Shown: piece after piece, positions 35,361 through 44,165 of the stretch
Layout: each line of letters begins with the position of its first letter
Numbering within the stretch: the stretch's first letter is position 1
Assembly: GCF_014196305.1 (NCBI RefSeq)
Contig: NZ_JACIDJ010000010.1
Location: forward strand, 28,116-92,115
Reading direction: 5' to 3'
Origin: Roseococcus suduntuyensis
GTDB lineage: Bacteria > Pseudomonadota > Alphaproteobacteria > Acetobacterales > Acetobacteraceae
DNA: 64,000 nucleotides
Notes under the pieces: generated by a model
What the model saw: only the letters and a program-made list of their open reading frames with translations
Databases searched by the model: none
What the model was told of the DNA's origin: nothing
Position numbers and translations under genes: made by a program

Positions 35361-35407
35361 AGGGCGATCCGCGACGGCGGCATCGCCGAAGCGGTGAATC
35401 GCCCTCT
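35359..35407 (+). repeat. Bulged palindromic 3'-end repeat, single copy
   Basis: Outer arm AGAGGGCGAT (35359-35368) pairs with ATCGCCCTCT (35398-35407). Inside are CCGC with GCGG, a small internal loop, and GGCG with CGCC. The unpaired TGA (35395-35397) separates the inner and outer right arms exactly as in the other copies. The structure starts within the mrpG stop codon and ends 17 bp before the stop of the converging Bug gene, which also uses TAG. It may serve as the operon terminator. Confidence 0.85.
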
Positions 35408-35424
35408 CGGCAAAGGCTGCCGCG

Positions 35425-36408
35425 CTACTCCGACCGCGCCCCCGCCGTCCGCACCAGCTCGGCCCAGAAGGGGATCTGCTGGCCCATGAATTCCGCGAAC
35501 TCGGTGGGCGATCGCGAGGGCCAGGCCTGCAGCCCCTCGGTCGCGATGCGCGCCTGCACATCCGTGTCCGACACCGCCGCCACCGAGACCTCGAACAGCT
35601 TGTCACGGATCTCGTCGGGCAGGCCGGCGGGCGCGAAGAAGCCCCACCACCCCGCGACATCGAGGCTGGGCAGCCCCGCCTCCGCCGTGCCCGGCACGTC
35701 CGGGATGGCGCGCGAGGCCTCGCGGCTGGTCAGCGACAGGCCGCGCATCCGCTCCGTCCGGATGGCCGGCAGCAGCACCGGCGGCGTGCCCACCAGCAGC
35801 TCCACATCGCCCGCGAGTGCCGCGTGCAGCGAGGCGCCGCCGCCCCGGAAGGGCACATGCGTAAGCTGGATGCCGGCCAGCCGCGCCAGGGTGGCGCCGG
35901 CCAGGTGCCAGGGCGTGCCATTGCCCGGCGTGCCGAAATTCCACCGCCCCGGCTCGGCCCGCACCCGCTCGATGAGCTGCGCGAGGTTGCCGATGCCAAG
36001 CTGCGGGCGTGCCGCGATGATGCCTGTGAGGTCCGTCAGCCGGGTGATGGGCGTGAAGTCCCGCACCGGGTCGAAATTCACGGCGGCATAGAGCGCCGGG
36101 CTGATGGCCTGGGAGCCGCTGCCCCCCAGCAGGATGGTGTAGCCATCGGGCGCCGAGCGCGCGACATGCGTGGCCGCGATGGTGGCGGCAGCGCCGGGGC
36201 GGTTGTCCACCACGATCACCTGGTCCAGCGCGCGGCCCAGCATCTCCGCGAAGATGCGCGCCAGGAAATCGCCGGAGCCACCGGGCGGGAAGCCCACCAC
36301 CAGGCGGATGGGCCGCGCGCGCGGCCAGGCGGCCTGGGCCTGCACGGCGGGGGCCGCGAGGGCGAGCCCAAGGGCGGGCAGCACGAATCTCCTGCGGGGC
36401 AGGCGCAT
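35425..36408 (-). CDS. Bug/TctC-family solute-binding protein
   Basis: A 327-residue periplasmic binding protein. The leader is M-R-L-P-R-R-R-F-V-L-P-A-L-G (Tat-like), cut near V-Q-A-Q-A. Bug loops are G-F-P-P-G-G-S-G-D and H-V-P-F-R-G-G-G-A. AGGAGG stands 6 bases before the ATG. It follows the GntR gene by 166 bp on the same strand; that gap contains a small AT-richer stretch near 36538-36560. The ligand may be an acid handled by the nearby acyl-CoA carboxylase, by inference. Confidence 0.92.
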   Translation of the reverse strand: MRLPRRRFVLPALGLALAAPAVQAQAAWPRARPIRLVVGFPPGGSGDFLARIFAEMLGRALDQVIVVDNRPGAAATIAATHVARSAPDGYTILLGGSGSQAISPALYAAVNFDPVRDFTPITRLTDLTGIIAARPQLGIGNLAQLIERVRAEPGRWNFGTPGNGTPWHLAGATLARLAGIQLTHVPFRGGGASLHAALAGDVELLVGTPPVLLPAIRTERMRGLSLTSREASRAIPDVPGTAEAGLPSLDVAGWWGFFAPAGLPDEIRDKLFEVSVAAVSDTDVQARIATEGLQAWPSRSPTEFAEFMGQQIPFWAELVRTAGARSE

Positions 36409-36574
36409 GGTGTTCCTCCTGGTCGTTCTTGATCCGCCGGTCTGCGCCGGTGGTGCAGGGAGGTTCCCAGATGGCCAGGGTCGGCGCAACGAGTTGCTCG
36501 CACGCTTGGGACCCGCACCCCTTGTGGGGCATGGCTGAAATTTGTGATCAAGGAATTTTGGAAGGCGCCGCCTT

Positions 36575-37249
36575 TCAATCCGTCGCGGCAGGCACGCGCC
36601 GCCGGATGGCCTCCGCGTAGACGGCGATGTCGCGCTGGATGGCGAGCCGCGCCAGCGCCCCATCGCCCGAGGCGAGGCCGCGAATCACGTCATTGTGCGG
36701 GTGTTCCTCGGGGCGGTGCAGCAGGCGCATGCTCAGCAGCGCGAAGTTGAACGGCCCGCAGCGCAGCCAGAGATTTTCCACGATCTGCAGCAGCACCGGC
36801 ATGCCGGCCATGGCGCAGAGGGTCAGGTGGAAGTATTCGTTCTCCCGCATCATCTCGGGGCGGCGGTCAGCGAGGCGCGCCTCGGTCATGCGGGCATGGA
36901 TGGCGGACAGCCGGGCCACATCGGCCGGCGTCACGCGCTCGGCCGCGCGTTCGGCGGCCTTGCCCTCCAGTTCCATCCGCAGCTCGCACACCTCGCGCAG
37001 CCGCGCCTCGCAGAACAGCGGCACGCGGGCGGAGCGGTGGTCGAGCTGTTCCAGCGCATTCTCGCTGACCAGCCGCGCGATGGCCTCGCGCACCGGGGTC
37101 AGGCTCACGCCCAGTTCCTCGGCCAGTTGGCGCAGCTTCAGCTTCTCGCCGGGGCGGAAGCGGCTGCGCATCAGTTCCTGGCGCAACCATTGGTGCACGC
37201 GCCCCGCAACCCGTTCCGCGCTCGGCACCTCCGGTTCCCGCTCCGCCAT
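36575..37249 (-). CDS. GntR-family transcriptional regulator, FadR/FCD type
   Basis: A 224-residue DNA-binding regulator. The winged helix near residues 15-80 includes L-R-Q-L-A-E-E-L-G-V-S-L-T-P-V-R-E-A-I-A-R-L. The C-terminal FCD ligand domain has E-L-R-M-E-L-E-G, the metal-site type E-N-E-Y-F-H-L-T-L and H-P-H-N-D-V-I near the end. It is divergent from the carboxylase genes with a 93-bp gap that should hold its operator, so it likely controls them in response to an organic acid. Confidence 0.9.
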   Translation of the reverse strand: MAEREPEVPSAERVAGRVHQWLRQELMRSRFRPGEKLKLRQLAEELGVSLTPVREAIARLVSENALEQLDHRSARVPLFCEARLREVCELRMELEGKAAERAAERVTPADVARLSAIHARMTEARLADRRPEMMRENEYFHLTLCAMAGMPVLLQIVENLWLRCGPFNFALLSMRLLHRPEEHPHNDVIRGLASGDGALARLAIQRDIAVYAEAIRRRVPAATD

Positions 37250-37342
37250 CGTCACCCCTGCCGCCGATTCCTGGCCCCGGCGCACTTGACGCGCGGCGGG
37301 TCGGCATTTGTGATAACAAAACAGAAGCCCCGGAGGAAAGCC

Positions 37343-37564
37343 ATGGCCGAAATCACCGTCGTCGCGGAACTGACCAGCGCCGTGTGGAAGATCGAGGCCG
37401 GCCCCGGTGCCCGCGTGAGCGAGGGCGACGCCATCATCATCCTCGAATCCATGAAGATGGAGATCCCCGTCCTGTCGCCGGCCGATGGCACCATCACCGC
37501 CATCCTGGTCGCGGAGGGGGACCAGATCGCGGAAGGGCAGGCGGTGGCCCGGATCGAGACCTGA
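37343..37564 (+). CDS. Biotin carboxyl carrier protein, stand-alone 73 aa
   Basis: A minimal biotinyl domain of 73 residues. The biotinylated Lys is Lys38 in E-S-M-K-M-E, where Ser replaces the usual Ala. The start at 37343 follows GGAGGA by 7 bases. The long Ala/Pro linker seen in AccB is absent. With the next two genes it forms a three-part acyl-CoA carboxylase: this subunit carries CO2 between the biotin carboxylase and the carboxyltransferase. First gene of the operon, one base from the next start. Confidence 0.9.
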   Translation: MAEITVVAELTSAVWKIEAGPGARVSEGDAIIILESMKMEIPVLSPADGTITAILVAEGDQIAEGQAVARIET

Positions 37565-37565
37565 G

Positions 37566-38945
37566 GTGATCGGCCCCGTCCTCATCGCGAACCGCGGCGA
37601 AATCGCCTGCCGCATCGCCGCCACCTGCCGCCGCCTGGGCGTGCCGACGGTCGCGGTGTTCTCGGACGCGGATGCCGAGGCGATGCATGTCGCCGCCGCC
37701 GACCGGGCCATCCGCATCGGCCCGCCGCGTCCGGCCGAGAGCTACCTGAACATCCCCGCCATCATCGCCGCCGCGCGCGAGGCGGGTGCCAGGGCGGTGC
37801 ATCCCGGCTACGGCTTCCTGAGCGAGAACGCCGATTTCGCCGAGGCCTGCGCCGCGGCCGGGCTGGTCTTCATCGGCCCGCCCGCCTCGGCCATCCGCGC
37901 CATGGGCGGCAAGGCCGCGGCCAAGGCGGTGGCCCGCCGCGCGGGCGTGCCCCTGCTGCCCGGCCATGAGGGCGATGCCTCCGACGCCGAACTCGCTGAG
38001 GCCGCCCAGCGCATCGGCTACCCCGTCATGATCAAGGCGGTGGCGGGCGGCGGCGGCCGCGGGATGCGCCGCGCCGAGGACGCGGCGGGCTTCCCCGCGG
38101 CGCTGGCCGCCGCCCGGCGCGAGGCGGCCGCCTTCGGCGACAGCACCGTCATGCTGGAGAAGTTCGTCCCCCAGGCCCGCCACATCGAGATGCAGGTCTT
38201 CGCCGACCGCCACGGCAACGTGATCCATCTGGGCGAGCGCGACTGTTCGCCCCAGCGCCGGAACCAGAAGCTGATCGAGGAGGCGCCCGCCCCCGGCATG
38301 GACGCGGCCCTCCGCGCGGAGCTGGGCCGGCGCGCCACGGCCCTGGCGCGCGAGGTGGGCTATGTCGGCGCGGGCACGGTGGAGTTCGTGGCGGATGGCT
38401 CCCGCCCGCTGGGGCCGGACAGCATCTGGTTCATCGAGATGAACACCCGCCTGCAGGTGGAGCACCCGGTCACCGAGATGATCACGGGGCTGGACCTCGT
38501 GGAATGGCAGCTCCGCATCGCGGCCGGCGAGAGGCTGCCGCTGCGCCAGGAGGAGGTGCGCCTCACCGGCCACGCCATCGAGGCGCGCCTCTGCGCCGAG
38601 GACCCGGCGCGCAACTTCCTGCCCTCGCCCGGACATATCGCGGCGCTGGACCTGCCCGAGCCCATCGAGGGGCTGCGGGTGGATGCCGGCGTGCGCGCGG
38701 GCGACACGCTGACCCCTTTCTACGACCCGATGATCGCGAAGCTCATCATCCATGCGCCCAACCGTGCGGCGGCCCTGGCGCGGCTGGCCGAGGCGCTGGA
38801 TGCCTGCCGTGCCGAGGGCATCCGCCTCAACGCCGCCTTCCTCGCGGGCCTGCTGCGAAGCCCGGAGATGCGGGCGGGCGGCGTGGACACGCATTTCCTC
38901 GAAGCCTTCCGCCAGCGCGGCCTCGCCGTGCCCACCCCCGCCTGA
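37566..38945 (+). CDS. Biotin carboxylase subunit of acyl-CoA carboxylase
   Basis: A 459-residue ATP-grasp biotin carboxylase that charges biotin with bicarbonate. Landmarks are V-L-I-A-N-R-G-E-I-A-C-R at the start, the ATP loop K-A-V-A-G-G-G-G-R-G-M, E-R-D-C-S-P-Q-R-R-N-Q-K, and F-I-E-M-N-T-R-L-Q-V-E-H-P-V-T-E. The start is GTG at 37566, one base after the carrier stop. Length fits AccC; it lacks the C-terminal biotinyl domain of PccA/MccA, which the preceding gene supplies. Confidence 0.92.
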   Translation: MIGPVLIANRGEIACRIAATCRRLGVPTVAVFSDADAEAMHVAAADRAIRIGPPRPAESYLNIPAIIAAAREAGARAVHPGYGFLSENADFAEACAAAGLVFIGPPASAIRAMGGKAAAKAVARRAGVPLLPGHEGDASDAELAEAAQRIGYPVMIKAVAGGGGRGMRRAEDAAGFPAALAAARREAAAFGDSTVMLEKFVPQARHIEMQVFADRHGNVIHLGERDCSPQRRNQKLIEEAPAPGMDAALRAELGRRATALAREVGYVGAGTVEFVADGSRPLGPDSIWFIEMNTRLQVEHPVTEMITGLDLVEWQLRIAAGERLPLRQEEVRLTGHAIEARLCAEDPARNFLPSPGHIAALDLPEPIEGLRVDAGVRAGDTLTPFYDPMIAKLIIHAPNRAAALARLAEALDACRAEGIRLNAAFLAGLLRSPEMRAGGVDTHFLEAFRQRGLAVPTPA

Positions 38946-38976
38946 CCCCCCCCGCCTGACCTTGGGAAGACGCCAC

Positions 38977-40578
38977 ATGTCCGCATCGCCCCCGCCCGAG
39001 ACCCCCGCCACGCCCAAGCCCGGCCTCTGGCAGCCCGAGCTGGACGAGCTGCGCCTGCGCGAAGCCCACGCCAGGCGCATGGGCGGCGAGGCCAAGGTGC
39101 GCCGCCAGCACGACGCCGGGCGCCTGACCGTGCGCGAGCGCATCGGGAAGCTGGCCGACCCCGGCTCCTTCCACGAGGTCGGCGCCATCGCGGGCAAGGC
39201 GGAATACGACGCGCAGGGCCGCCTGCTGGAGCTGACGCCCTCCAACTGCGTCTGGGGCCGCGCCACTCTCGACGGGCGGCGCGTGGTGCTGGTGGGCGAC
39301 GACTTCACCGTGCGCGGCGGCAGCGCCGACGCCACCATCCGCGAAAAGCCCCTGATGGCCGAGCGCATGGCGCATGAGTTCCGCATGCCCATCGTGCGTG
39401 TCATCGAGGGCTCGGGCGGTGGCGGCTCGGTCAAGACGATCGAGACGACGGGCCGCGCCAACCTGCCCGGCGGCGTCGGCGGCACGGGGCTGTTCCACTA
39501 CACCACGCTGAACCTCTCGGCGGTGCCAGTGGTGGGGCTGGGCCTCGGCTCGGTCGCTGGGCTGGGGGCGGCGCGCCTCGCCTCCACCCATTACTCGGTG
39601 ATGACCAAGAGTTCCGCCATGTTCGTGGCCGGCCCGCCCGTGGTCTCGCGCCTCGGCGCCCCCGTCACCAAGGAGGAGCTGGGCGGCTGGGAGACGCAGT
39701 GCAAGGCCGGCGCCGTGGACCACGCCGTGGACACGGAGGAGGAAGCCTTCGAATGCGCCCGGCGCTTCCTCTCCTATTTGCCCTCCTCGGTGCATGAGGT
39801 CTCGCCCGTGCTGCCCTGCGAGGACGACCCCGGGCGGCGCGACGAGGCGCTCATGAACGCCATCCCGCGCGAGCGGCGGCGGGTCTACCAGATGCGCCCC
39901 ATCATCGAGCGCGTGGTGGACAAGGGCTCCTTCTTCGAGATGGGGAAGATGTTCGGCCGTTCGCTCATCACGGGCCTCGCCAGGCTGGACGGGCGGGCGG
40001 TCGCGGTGATGGCGAGCGACCCGTTCTTCTACGGCGGCTCCTGGACCGCCGACACCTGCCAGAAGGTGGTGCGCTTCATAGATCTCGCCGAGACCTTCCA
40101 TCTGCCCGTGGTCTACCTGATGGACTGCCCAGGCTTCATGGTGGGGCTGGAGGCCGAGCGCAGCGCCACCATCCGCCACGGCGTGCGCGCCATGGCGGCG
40201 ATGAACCAGGCTACCATCCCCTGGTGCACCATCGTCATCCGCAACGCCTTCGGTGTGGCGGGGGCGGCGCACCAGCCGGCGGGGCGGCTTTCGCTGCGCT
40301 ATGCCTGGCTCTCGGCACGCTGGGGCTCGCTGCCGCTGGAGGGGGGCATCGAGGCCGCCTACCGCGCCGAGCTGGACGCGGCGGAAGACCCGGCCGCCAA
40401 GCTCGCGGAGATCGAGGACCGGCTGAACCTCCTCCGCTCGCCCTTCCGCACGGCCGAGACCTTCTGGGTCGAGGAGATCATAGACCCGCGCGAGACACGG
40501 CCCCTGCTGTGCGACTTCGCGCGCATGGCGGACCCGCTGCGCCAGCCCACACCGTCGAGACTGCAAATGCGACCCTGA
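38977..40578 (+). CDS. Acyl-CoA carboxylase carboxyltransferase subunit
   Basis: A 533-residue carboxyltransferase of the PccB/MccB type that moves CO2 from biotin to an acyl-CoA. The N-terminal crotonase half has V-G-D-D-F-T-V-R-G-G-S and E-G-S-G-G-G-G-S-V-K; the C-terminal half has M-D-C-P-G-F-M-V-G near residue 384 and R-N-A-F-G-V-A-G-A-A-H. The acyl-CoA is not readable: propionyl-, methylcrotonyl- or another branched CoA are possible. The frame is open to 38752, but the ATG at 38977 starts the recognisable protein. Confidence 0.9.
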   Translation: MSASPPPETPATPKPGLWQPELDELRLREAHARRMGGEAKVRRQHDAGRLTVRERIGKLADPGSFHEVGAIAGKAEYDAQGRLLELTPSNCVWGRATLDGRRVVLVGDDFTVRGGSADATIREKPLMAERMAHEFRMPIVRVIEGSGGGGSVKTIETTGRANLPGGVGGTGLFHYTTLNLSAVPVVGLGLGSVAGLGAARLASTHYSVMTKSSAMFVAGPPVVSRLGAPVTKEELGGWETQCKAGAVDHAVDTEEEAFECARRFLSYLPSSVHEVSPVLPCEDDPGRRDEALMNAIPRERRRVYQMRPIIERVVDKGSFFEMGKMFGRSLITGLARLDGRAVAVMASDPFFYGGSWTADTCQKVVRFIDLAETFHLPVVYLMDCPGFMVGLEAERSATIRHGVRAMAAMNQATIPWCTIVIRNAFGVAGAAHQPAGRLSLRYAWLSARWGSLPLEGGIEAAYRAELDAAEDPAAKLAEIEDRLNLLRSPFRTAETFWVEEIIDPRETRPLLCDFARMADPLRQPTPSRLQMRP

Positions 40579-40607
40579 ACGGGCGCGAACCAAGGGAGGA
40601 AAAGACA

Positions 40608-41576
40608 ATGATCAGACGCAGCATCCTGGGCGGCCTCGCCGTCCTGCTGGCGGGGGCGGGGCTTGCCCAGGCCCAGGCGCCCTTCGACAGGCCCACCCGC
40701 GTCGTGGTGGGTTTCGCGGCCGGCGGCACGACCGACATCACCGCCCGCGTGGTGGCCGAGGGTGCCGCCGCCGAACTCGGCCATCGCGCGGTGGTGGACA
40801 TCCGCACCGGCGGCAGCGGTTTCATCGCGGCCGAATACGTGGTCCGCAGCCGCCCCGATGGCGCCACCGTGCTGCTCTGCCCCATGGGGCCCATGACCAT
40901 CAGCCCCGAACTGCCGGGCATGAACCTGCCGATTGATGTGGGGCGGGACCTGGTGCCGGTCGCGAATGTGGCGCGCTCCTCCTATGTGGTGGTGACGGGG
41001 GCCAACAGCCCCTATCGCACGCTGGAGGAACTCATCGCGGCGGCCCGCGCCCGTCCCGGCGCGCTGACCTATGCCAGCGCGGGCTATGGCGCCGCGCAGC
41101 ATCTCTCGGGCGAGCGGCTGAAGCGCATGGCGGGCATTGACCTGCTGCACGTCCCCTACCGGGGTGCCGCGCTGGCGGCGGTGGACGTGATCGCCGGCCG
41201 GGCGGATTTGCTGATCACCAACCTCGGCGACGTGATGGGCCAGATCAAGGGCGGGCAGCTGCGCCTGCTGGCCATGGGCGACCGCCAGGGCTGGCCCGAC
41301 TTCCCCGACGCGCCCCGCCTGCCGGACATCGTGCCAGGCCTGGAGGTGATCGGCTGGTTCGGCATCTGCGGCCCCCGCGGCATGCCCGAGGAGGCGATCG
41401 GCCGCTGGGCCGCGGCGATCCGGGCCGGGCTGGAGGTGCCGCTGCTGCGGCAGCGCCTCCTCGACAGCGGGCTTGCGCCCAATTTCGAGGATCCCGCGAC
41501 CTTCGCGCGCACCATCGCCCGCGACCGCGCCGACTGGGGCGAGGTGATCCGCGCCGCCGGCATCCGGGTGGAATAG
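40608..41576 (+). CDS. Bug/TctC-family solute-binding protein
   Basis: A 322-residue periplasmic binding protein with a Sec leader (M-I-R-R-S-I-L-G-G-L-A-V-L-L, cut near A-Q-A-Q) and Bug loops G-F-A-A-G-G-T-T-D and H-V-P-Y-R-G-A-A. GGAGG lies 9 bases before the ATG. It follows the carboxyltransferase by 29 bp on the same strand, so it is probably in the carboxylase operon and captures its acid substrate. It ends in TAG. Confidence 0.92.
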   Translation: MIRRSILGGLAVLLAGAGLAQAQAPFDRPTRVVVGFAAGGTTDITARVVAEGAAAELGHRAVVDIRTGGSGFIAAEYVVRSRPDGATVLLCPMGPMTISPELPGMNLPIDVGRDLVPVANVARSSYVVVTGANSPYRTLEELIAAARARPGALTYASAGYGAAQHLSGERLKRMAGIDLLHVPYRGAALAAVDVIAGRADLLITNLGDVMGQIKGGQLRLLAMGDRQGWPDFPDAPRLPDIVPGLEVIGWFGICGPRGMPEEAIGRWAAAIRAGLEVPLLRQRLLDSGLAPNFEDPATFARTIARDRADWGEVIRAAGIRVE

Positions 41577-41582
41577 CGGCCC

Positions 41583-41604
41583 GCCATCATGCTGCAATGA
41601 TGGC
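41583..41604 (+). terminator. Hairpin after Bug gene
   Basis: GCCATCAT and ATGATGGC form an 8-bp perfect stem around a GCTGCA loop, 6 bp after the TAG stop. There is no T-run, so an intrinsic terminator is only possible; the SDR gene begins 22 bp further on. Confidence 0.45.
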
Positions 41605-41626
41605 CAGGCAAGGGAGGGCGCGGGCG

Positions 41627-42376
41627 ATGCTGCTGCGGGGCAAGGTGGCGCTGGTCACGGGCGGGGCGTCGGGCATCGGGCGTGCCACCGCGCTGCGCAT
41701 GGCCGAGGAGGGCGCCCGCGTGCTGGTCGCCGACCGTGACGGCGAAGGGGCCGCGCGCGTGGCCGAGACCATCCGCCAGGCTGGCGGCGAGGCGCACGGC
41801 CAGGCCTGCGATGTGACGGTGGAGGCCGAGGTCGCCGGCATGGTGCGCGCGGCATGCGACGCCTGGGGGCGCCTGGACTGCGCCTTCAACAATGCGGGCG
41901 TGGCGCCGGCCGAGGCGCTGCCGCTCGCGGAGATCCCGCCCGAGGAATGGTCGCGCGTGCTGGGCGTGAACCTGACCGGGGTGTTCCTCTGCCTGCGCCA
42001 CCAGATCCCGGCCATGGCGGCGGGGGGCGGTGGCGCCATCGTCAACACCGCCTCCATCGCCGGGCGCATCGCTCTGCCCAAGGCCGGCGCCTATGTGGCC
42101 GCCAAGCACGCCGTGATCGGGCTGACGCGAAGTGCGGCGCTGGACCATGCGGGGCAGGGGGTGCGGGTGAACGCCATCTGCCCCGGCTATGTGGAGACGC
42201 CGCTCGCCAGCCGCAGCATCGAGCGGCGGCGCGAGGCCATTCTCGCCCGCGTGCCACTGGGCCGCATCGGCACGGTGGAGGAGATCGCGGATGCGGTGGT
42301 GTGGCTGCTGTCCGACCGCGCGGGCTTCGTCACCGGCGAGGCGCTGGCGGCGGATGGCGGCCACACGTCGAACTGA
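41627..42376 (+). CDS. Short-chain dehydrogenase/reductase (SDR)
   Basis: A 249-residue classical SDR oxidoreductase. The cofactor motif is T-G-G-A-S-G-I-G near residue 12, D-V near 60, N-N-A-G near 87, the catalytic Ser in N-T-A-S-I-A-G, and Y-V-A-A-K with the Tyr-Lys pair near residue 152. The closing G-G-H-T-S end is typical. GGGAGG stands 10 bases before the ATG at 41627, chosen over upstream ATGs. It may act on a hydroxyacyl or alcohol intermediate of the carboxylase pathway. Confidence 0.9.
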   Translation: MLLRGKVALVTGGASGIGRATALRMAEEGARVLVADRDGEGAARVAETIRQAGGEAHGQACDVTVEAEVAGMVRAACDAWGRLDCAFNNAGVAPAEALPLAEIPPEEWSRVLGVNLTGVFLCLRHQIPAMAAGGGGAIVNTASIAGRIALPKAGAYVAAKHAVIGLTRSAALDHAGQGVRVNAICPGYVETPLASRSIERRREAILARVPLGRIGTVEEIADAVVWLLSDRAGFVTGEALAADGGHTSN

Positions 42377-42382
42377 TCCCGG

Positions 42383-44017
42383 TTATTCGGCGGCCACTGC
42401 CCGCGCACCCGCCGTGAGCGTGAAGCCCGGATAGCCTTCCGCCGCGATGGCGTCGCAGCGTTCGCGATAGGTGCCCACACCGCCCACATAGGGCATGAAG
42501 AGCTGCGGCTTGCCCGGGATGTTGGCGCCCATGTACCAGGAATTGGCCTGCGGATAGAGGGTGCGGTGCGCCACCTCGTTCACATGCGCGACCCAGGCCT
42601 CCTGCGCCTCGGCGGTGGGTTCCACGCGGGTGAGGCCCCGCGCCTGCATCCGCGCCAGCAGCTCCGTCACCCAGTCCACATGCTGCTCGATGGAGACGAT
42701 CATGTTGGACAGCACCGACGGGCTGCCCGGCCCCGTGATCATGAACATGTTGGGGAAGCCCGCCACCATCAGCCCCAGATGCGCGCGCGGCCCATCGGCC
42801 CAGAGCTGCCGCAAGGACAGCCCGCCCGCCCCGCGCAGATCCATGGCGAGGATGGTGCCCGTCATCGCGTCGAAGCCCGTGGCGCAGACCAGCGTGTCGA
42901 ACTCGTGCAGGCCGGAGGCTGTGCGGATGCCGCCCTCCGTCACCTCCTCGATCGGGTCCTGGCGGAGGTTCACGAGCTTCACGTTCGCGCGGTTGAAGGT
43001 CTCGTAGTAGCGCGTGTCCACGCAGATGCGCTTGGTGCCGATGGGGTGGTTGGTGGGCGCCAGCGCCTCGGCCACCGCGGGGTCCTGCACCATGGAGCGG
43101 ATCTTGCGGCGGACGAATTCGGCGGCGGTGTCGTTGGCGTCCTTGTTCAGCAGCAGGTCGCTGAAGGACGCCATGAAGGCGGTGCCGCCGGCCTGCCAGC
43201 GGCGTTCGTATTCGGCCTCGCGCTCGGCCTCGCTCACCTCCAGCGCGGATTTCGGGTTGAGTTCGTAGAGGATGCCCGTCCGCATCTTCCGCGCCGCCGC
43301 CCGTCGCGCCGCGTAGTCCTGCTTCCAGGATTGTTCGTAGGGCTCATCCATCGGCGCGTTGCGCGACGGGATGGAGAAATTGGGCGTGCGCTGGAACACC
43401 GTCAGCCGCGCCGCCTGCTCCGCGATCACGGGGATAGCCTGGATGGCGGAAGACCCCGTGCCGATCACCCCCACGCGCTGCCCGGTGAAGTCCACGCCCT
43501 CATGCGGCCATTGCCCGGTGTGCAGCACGCGGCCGGCGAAGCGCCCGATGCCCGGGATGTCCGGCAGGCGGGCGGAGGAGAGGCAGCCCGTTGCCAGCAC
43601 CAGGTGCCGTGCGGTGATGTCCTGGCCGAGATCTGTGGCCACGCGCCATTCGCCCGCATCCTCGTCCCAGCGCGCGCCGGTGACGCGCGTCTCGAAGCTG
43701 ATGTCGCGCCGCAGATCCAGCGCATCGGCCACATGGTTCGCATAGCGCAGGATTTCGGGCTGTGCGGCGAAGCGCTCGGACCAGCGCCAGCCCTGCTGCA
43801 ATTCGTCGAGGAAGGAGTAGGAATACTGCATGCTCTCCACGTCGCAGCGCGCGCCGGGATAGCGGTTCCAGTACCAGGTGCCACCGACGCCCGCGCCGGC
43901 CTCCACCACATGCGCGGACAGGCCGAGGCCACGCAGCCGGTGCAGCATGTACATGCCGCCGAAGCCGGCACCCACGACGAGCACGTCGAGGTGCCCAGGC
44001 AGGGTCACTTTGGACAT
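42383..44017 (-). CDS. Flavin monooxygenase, Baeyer-Villiger type I
   Basis: A 544-residue FAD/NADPH monooxygenase of the cyclohexanone monooxygenase group, which inserts oxygen next to a ketone. Two Rossmann motifs are seen, G-A-G-F-G-G at 16-21 and G-T-G-S-S-A at 186-191. Between them is the Baeyer-Villiger fingerprint F-x-G-x-x-x-H-x-x-x-W-P at 160-171 (F-A-G-R-V-L-H-T-G-Q-W-P). It ends in TAA, 6 bp from the converging SDR. It is divergent from the Liv transporter operon with a 271-bp gap. Confidence 0.92.
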   Translation of the reverse strand: MSKVTLPGHLDVLVVGAGFGGMYMLHRLRGLGLSAHVVEAGAGVGGTWYWNRYPGARCDVESMQYSYSFLDELQQGWRWSERFAAQPEILRYANHVADALDLRRDISFETRVTGARWDEDAGEWRVATDLGQDITARHLVLATGCLSSARLPDIPGIGRFAGRVLHTGQWPHEGVDFTGQRVGVIGTGSSAIQAIPVIAEQAARLTVFQRTPNFSIPSRNAPMDEPYEQSWKQDYAARRAAARKMRTGILYELNPKSALEVSEAEREAEYERRWQAGGTAFMASFSDLLLNKDANDTAAEFVRRKIRSMVQDPAVAEALAPTNHPIGTKRICVDTRYYETFNRANVKLVNLRQDPIEEVTEGGIRTASGLHEFDTLVCATGFDAMTGTILAMDLRGAGGLSLRQLWADGPRAHLGLMVAGFPNMFMITGPGSPSVLSNMIVSIEQHVDWVTELLARMQARGLTRVEPTAEAQEAWVAHVNEVAHRTLYPQANSWYMGANIPGKPQLFMPYVGGVGTYRERCDAIAAEGYPGFTLTAGARAVAAE

Positions 44018-44085
44018 GGTTTTCTCCCTCTTGCCATGAGCCTATTGGGCTTCCCGTCGCCACTTCAATGCGTTTGCGGTGCAGT

Positions 44086-44165
44086 CTTGCTTTGCGGGAT
44101 GAGGGGTGGATTTTGGAACGCCCGCCACGCCGCGCGATCCCCTCCAAATTCATGCTTGCTTTGCG
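44086..44165. repeat. 11-bp direct repeat in divergent promoter region
   Basis: CTTGCTTTGCG occurs at 44086-44096 and 44155-44165, 69 bp apart, in the gap between the monooxygenase and the Liv operon. Such a pair could be two sites for one regulator. No regulator gene is adjacent. Confidence 0.5.
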
